Positions 8,414 through 10,400 of a stretch of 10,400 bases of DNA are shown piece by piece. A program made the translations under genes and the position numbers. Source of the stretch: Coriobacteriales bacterium (GTDB lineage: Bacteria > Actinomycetota > Coriobacteriia > Coriobacteriales > UBA8131); the NCBI GenBank assembly GCA_031290695.1, contig JAITNB010000041.1, forward strand, positions 1 through 10,400. The letters run 5' to 3'. Position 1 is the stretch's first letter. Each line of letters opens with the position of its first letter. The notes beneath the pieces are model-generated. The model was not told the DNA's origin. It worked only from the letters and a program-made list of their open reading frames with translations, and did no database searches.

Positions 8414-8758
8414 TTACTTGATCAGTTCCTTAAAGCGTCCTGCCAGTTGGTCAGTACCCTCGGCCTCGAGGACCTCGTAGGTCTCGACGAGCTTGCGGCC
8501 CTCGGCGGTGAGGGTTGAGCCGCGGGCGCCGTCGCGGTTGATGAGCAGGAAGCCAAAGCCGGCCTCGGTCTCCTTGACGATGCGCCACGCCTTGCTGTAG
8601 GCCATCTTGATGTTCTTTGCCGACGCGTTGAGGGAGCCATAGGTATCGACTCCGCGCAGCAGGGTCGCGATACCTTTGCCAAAGGTTGCCTCGTCAACTC
8701 CCTTGCCAGCATAGATGGTGAGCCGTACCTGGACGTTCAAGTGCTTCATACTCTTCAT
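8414..8758 (-). CDS. ModE N-terminal-like winged helix-turn-helix regulator, single domain
   Basis: The 114-residue protein carries a winged helix at about 33-95: YGSLNASAKNIKMAYSKAWRIV forms the helix-turn-helix, and INRDGARGSTLTAEGRKLVETY the wing and following helix. This matches the N-terminal DNA-binding domain of ModE (molybdate regulator), including the GS-x(4)-AK, SY/AYxxAW and LTxxGxxL positions. The C-terminal molbindin (TOBE) domains of ModE are absent, so direct molybdate sensing by this chain is not expected. It probably acts as a cytoplasmic dimeric DNA-binding protein. ATG 8758 is chosen because AGAAGAAA lies just upstream and conserved sequence starts there; the frame is open to 8860, but the added 34 residues (LFCATKPRIS...) look non-coding and overlap the promoter. 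It has its own promoter and a nearby palindrome suggesting autoregulation. It lies on the same strand downstream of the LuxR gene, 204 bp away. Confidence 0.85.
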   Translation of the reverse strand: MKSMKHLNVQVRLTIYAGKGVDEATFGKGIATLLRGVDTYGSLNASAKNIKMAYSKAWRIVKETEAGFGFLLINRDGARGSTLTAEGRKLVETYEVLEAEGTDQLAGRFKELIK

Positions 8759-8776
8759 GGTTTCTTCTTTCACGTG

Positions 8777-8799
8777 GGAAGCCCAAGCCTCTGGGCTCC
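8777..8799 (-). other. Leader stem-loop before the ModE-like gene
   Basis: AGCCCA (8780-8785) and TGGGCT (8792-8797) form a perfect six-pair stem with a six-base loop, extendable by GG/CC around one bulged A (8777-8799). On the minus strand it lies in the transcribed leader about 20 bases before the start codon, close to the purine-rich Shine-Dalgarno, so it could affect translation or early termination. No T run follows, so a standard terminator is unlikely. Confidence 0.4.
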
Positions 8800-8800
8800 G

Positions 8801-8821
8801 ATTATTCACAAAGTGAATTAT
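8801..8821. promoter_or_regulatory. Palindromic candidate operator downstream of the ModE-like gene promoter
   Basis: ATTCAC (8804-8809), AAA, GTGAAT (8813-8818) is a perfect inverted repeat. It extends to 21 bp (8801-8821) with one mismatched pair. It starts only a few bases downstream of the predicted transcription start (about 8825), a usual place for a repressor site. Autorepression by the ModE-like protein is the obvious guess, but the site does not resemble the known ModE box. Confidence 0.5.
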
Positions 8822-8831
8822 TAACAAGGAT

Positions 8832-8860
8832 ATTCTAGGCTTTGTTGCACAAAACAGCAA
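8832..8860 (-). promoter_or_regulatory. Promoter of the ModE-like regulator
   Basis: On the minus strand TTGCTG (8860-8855) is separated by 17 bases from TAGAAT (8837-8832), a good sigma-70-like promoter. Transcription would start near 8825, giving a leader of about 67 bases that includes the palindrome and the stem-loop. The spacer itself holds a small inverted repeat TTTGT-TGC-ACAAA (8841-8853). Confidence 0.5.
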
Positions 8861-8877
8861 TGAGAGATTATCTATTT

Positions 8878-8926
8878 TTGGTTAATCACAGCATAAAAAC
8901 ATATAATCGAGGTCACTTTGCTGTGA
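8878..8926 (+). promoter_or_regulatory. Plus-strand promoter-like element inside an 8-bp inverted repeat
   Basis: TTGGTT (8878-8883), 18 bases, and an exact TATAAT (8902-8907) face rightwards. Perfect arms TCACAGCA (8886-8893) and TGCTGTGA (8919-8926) lie on either side, centred at 8906 within the -10. No plus-strand gene follows; transcription from about 8914 would run antisense into the 3' end of the LuxR gene. The arms could instead form a stem with a 25-base loop at the end of the LuxR transcript. Confidence 0.4.
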
Positions 8927-8962
8927 GCCAGGAGATAACTGCGTCCTCTACGCTGGCTGCCG

Positions 8963-10393
8963 TTATTCTTTTTTTGTGAGATCACCAGGAGTTGGGTTCG
9001 CGTGCTCTACCAGATCGATCAGTTCCTGTTGTGAGTGTACTGATAGTTTTCGATAAATCGTATAGATATGAGCCTTTGCTGTATTGTAGGAGATAAACAG
9101 CTCTTTACTTATAAAGTCGGCGTTGCGTCCATGTGCCAGATATTTAAGGACCTCTGCTTGACGCGTGGAGAGGTTCTTCTTCTTCACGATGGTTTGAGTC
9201 TTCCGTTTCCAAACACCTTTGTCGATGTCGCTTTCGATTCTTAGATTCGGATGCTCGTCGTAGATTATGTCTTCATAGCTTGAGATGGCTTTTCTGTAAG
9301 AATACGCGATACTGATGACAAAGATAAAAAGGAAAAGAGAGAACGCGAATACCTTTAAAGTCACTGAATACTCAAAATCGAGAACCAGCATGATATAGCC
9401 GATAAAGAGACCAGAGAGCGAACCGAATAACCCGGCAATATGATCCCAACCGTGTACGAGATAAATCTCGATCTTATCCATTTCAAAACGTGAAGAATCA
9501 AGTCCATTGTCAATATTGAGGACTTGTTGCAGACGCCCTCCACAAACCCATATCGTTCCTATGATAACCAGGGCTATCCCCCGAGAATGTGGCGCAAGGA
9601 TAAGCAGGGGCATGGTGAATGCCAGTACGCATATAAGCCAATTGTGTCCTCGAAAGTTCGAAAGGTAATTCGACCAAATTGAAAGCAATATGCCAATAGT
9701 CAACATCGCGACAGCAAAACAGAGCAGATACTCATTATTATTGAGACCGGCTGCAAGTAAACAACCTGTGCCAAGACCGGCGGTAAACGTTTTAACAAAA
9801 AGGAAGATAGGATTGTGTACAAAATATGACATCCTTTCCTTTGATTGTGCTTTTGATGCGAATTCGATTTTGTTTGGTTGCAGATAATTACAGATAAGGA
9901 AGAGGAAAATAGAGATAAACGGGAGGCACAAGTAAACGACCTCGGTCAGTGCTGGATTGTCGACTAAGACCAATACGGCAAACCCTGCTCCAGCGAAGAG
10001 GAAGCGAAACCCCAGATGGCGGAGAGGATATTTCTTTGCGTAAATACTGTACCGACTGGGAATCCATACGAGGTCAATCCCTGCGAGCACAAATGAAAAG
10101 CAGAGTGCCCTGAGTATTGGATTCTCAAGAAATAGTGCGAAGGTGGCAATAACCAAGGTTAGCCAAGAGACGTTTTTTATACTTTGATTCGAAGAGAGCC
10201 GATCGGAGAATATTGCTGTGAATATATAGGGAACAACAACCAAAGCGAGCATGATGCCTGTGAGCACTCGATTGCTACCAAGGTAGGCGAGAAAAGGAGA
10301 GGTCGGCAGAAGCACCATTGCCAACCACCACATTTTATTGCAGGAAAACCCAACAAAGTCACAAATACTTACTATACGGTTACCATATCCCAT
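8963..10393 (-). CDS. LuxR-family one-component regulator with twelve-segment membrane domain
   Basis: The 476-residue protein has about twelve hydrophobic segments between residues 22 and 370, resembling a major-facilitator fold. A cytoplasmic linker (about 375-405) leads to a C-terminal LuxR helix-turn-helix (PF00196) at about 408-463: LSTRQAEVLKYLAHGRNADFIS, then TAKAHIYTIYRKLSVHSQQELIDLV. The key positions T/S-x-R-x-x-E-V-L and N-T-x-K-x-H-I-x-x-I-Y-x-K-L are intact, so it should bind DNA. This membrane-bound LuxR architecture is characteristic of Coriobacteriia and is thought to couple a small-molecule or membrane signal to nearby genes; its ligand is unknown. ATG 10393 is used; only seven upstream bases (taagaga) are in the window and the frame is not closed there, so an earlier start is possible, but all twelve segments are already present. 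It is clearly AT-richer than the RND and CWB2 genes. Its promoter and probable target genes lie beyond the right edge. Confidence 0.92.
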   Translation of the reverse strand: MGYGNRIVSICDFVGFSCNKMWWLAMVLLPTSPFLAYLGSNRVLTGIMLALVVVPYIFTAIFSDRLSSNQSIKNVSWLTLVIATFALFLENPILRALCFSFVLAGIDLVWIPSRYSIYAKKYPLRHLGFRFLFAGAGFAVLVLVDNPALTEVVYLCLPFISIFLFLICNYLQPNKIEFASKAQSKERMSYFVHNPIFLFVKTFTAGLGTGCLLAAGLNNNEYLLCFAVAMLTIGILLSIWSNYLSNFRGHNWLICVLAFTMPLLILAPHSRGIALVIIGTIWVCGGRLQQVLNIDNGLDSSRFEMDKIEIYLVHGWDHIAGLFGSLSGLFIGYIMLVLDFEYSVTLKVFAFSLFLFIFVISIAYSYRKAISSYEDIIYDEHPNLRIESDIDKGVWKRKTQTIVKKKNLSTRQAEVLKYLAHGRNADFISKELFISYNTAKAHIYTIYRKLSVHSQQELIDLVEHANPTPGDLTKKE

Positions 10394-10400
10394 TCTCTTA

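Noticed and set aside
8923..8979. 18-codon plus-strand frame starting GTG (SQEITASSTLAAVILFL) in the LuxR/ModE gap
   Set aside because: GAGG (8909-8912) is ten bases away and would lie upstream of the transcript start predicted from TATAAT, and the 3' half overlaps the end of the LuxR gene. There is no support for translation.

Overview
The window looks like a chromosomal stretch from a GC-rich actinobacterium of the Coriobacteriia/Eggerthellaceae type. This is an inference from three things together: a LuxR-type regulator fused to a twelve-segment membrane domain (a family expanded in that group), a secreted protein with three CWB2 cell-wall-binding repeats, and the strong G/C third-position bias of most genes. 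No rRNA, tRNA, CRISPR array or insertion sequence was seen.

Layout. (1) Bases 1 to about 1511, minus strand: the N-terminal part of a membrane sensor histidine kinase (extracytoplasmic sensor, GAF, HisKA). It runs off the left edge before its ATPase domain. (2) Divergent from it, 1705-3657 plus: a secreted surface protein with a signal peptide, ten 21-residue leucine-rich repeats at an exact 63-bp DNA period, then three CWB2 domains. (3) 3820-5088 plus: a stand-alone AAA ATPase with a C-terminal DUF4143 (PD-(D/E)XK-like) domain, visibly more AT-rich than its flanks. Its upstream region carries three 23-bp imperfect direct repeats, a near-palindrome over the -10 and a strong leader hairpin. 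(4) 5202-8366 plus: a complete RND-superfamily transporter with a TTG start and a strong Shine-Dalgarno. (5) 8414-8758 minus, convergent with it: a small ModE-N-terminal-like winged-helix regulator with its own promoter and a palindrome just downstream of the predicted start of transcription. (6) 8963-10393 minus: an AT-richer, twelve-TM one-component LuxR regulator, whose start lies at the right edge.

How the genes may work together. Most units appear to be separately transcribed single genes rather than an operon. Sensing (kinase, LuxR, ModE-like), surface binding (LRR-CWB2) and export (RND) point to an envelope/environment-response neighbourhood, but no regulatory link is proven by the sequence. 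The RND pump has no membrane-fusion or outer-membrane partner in the window, as expected if it works alone in a monoderm cell.

The least explained sequence is the AT-rich ATPase cassette with its layered upstream repeats (3709-3809), followed by the 8861-8976 intergenic region, where a consensus plus-strand promoter sits inside an inverted repeat and faces the end of the LuxR gene. I did not find a clearly new multi-gene system.
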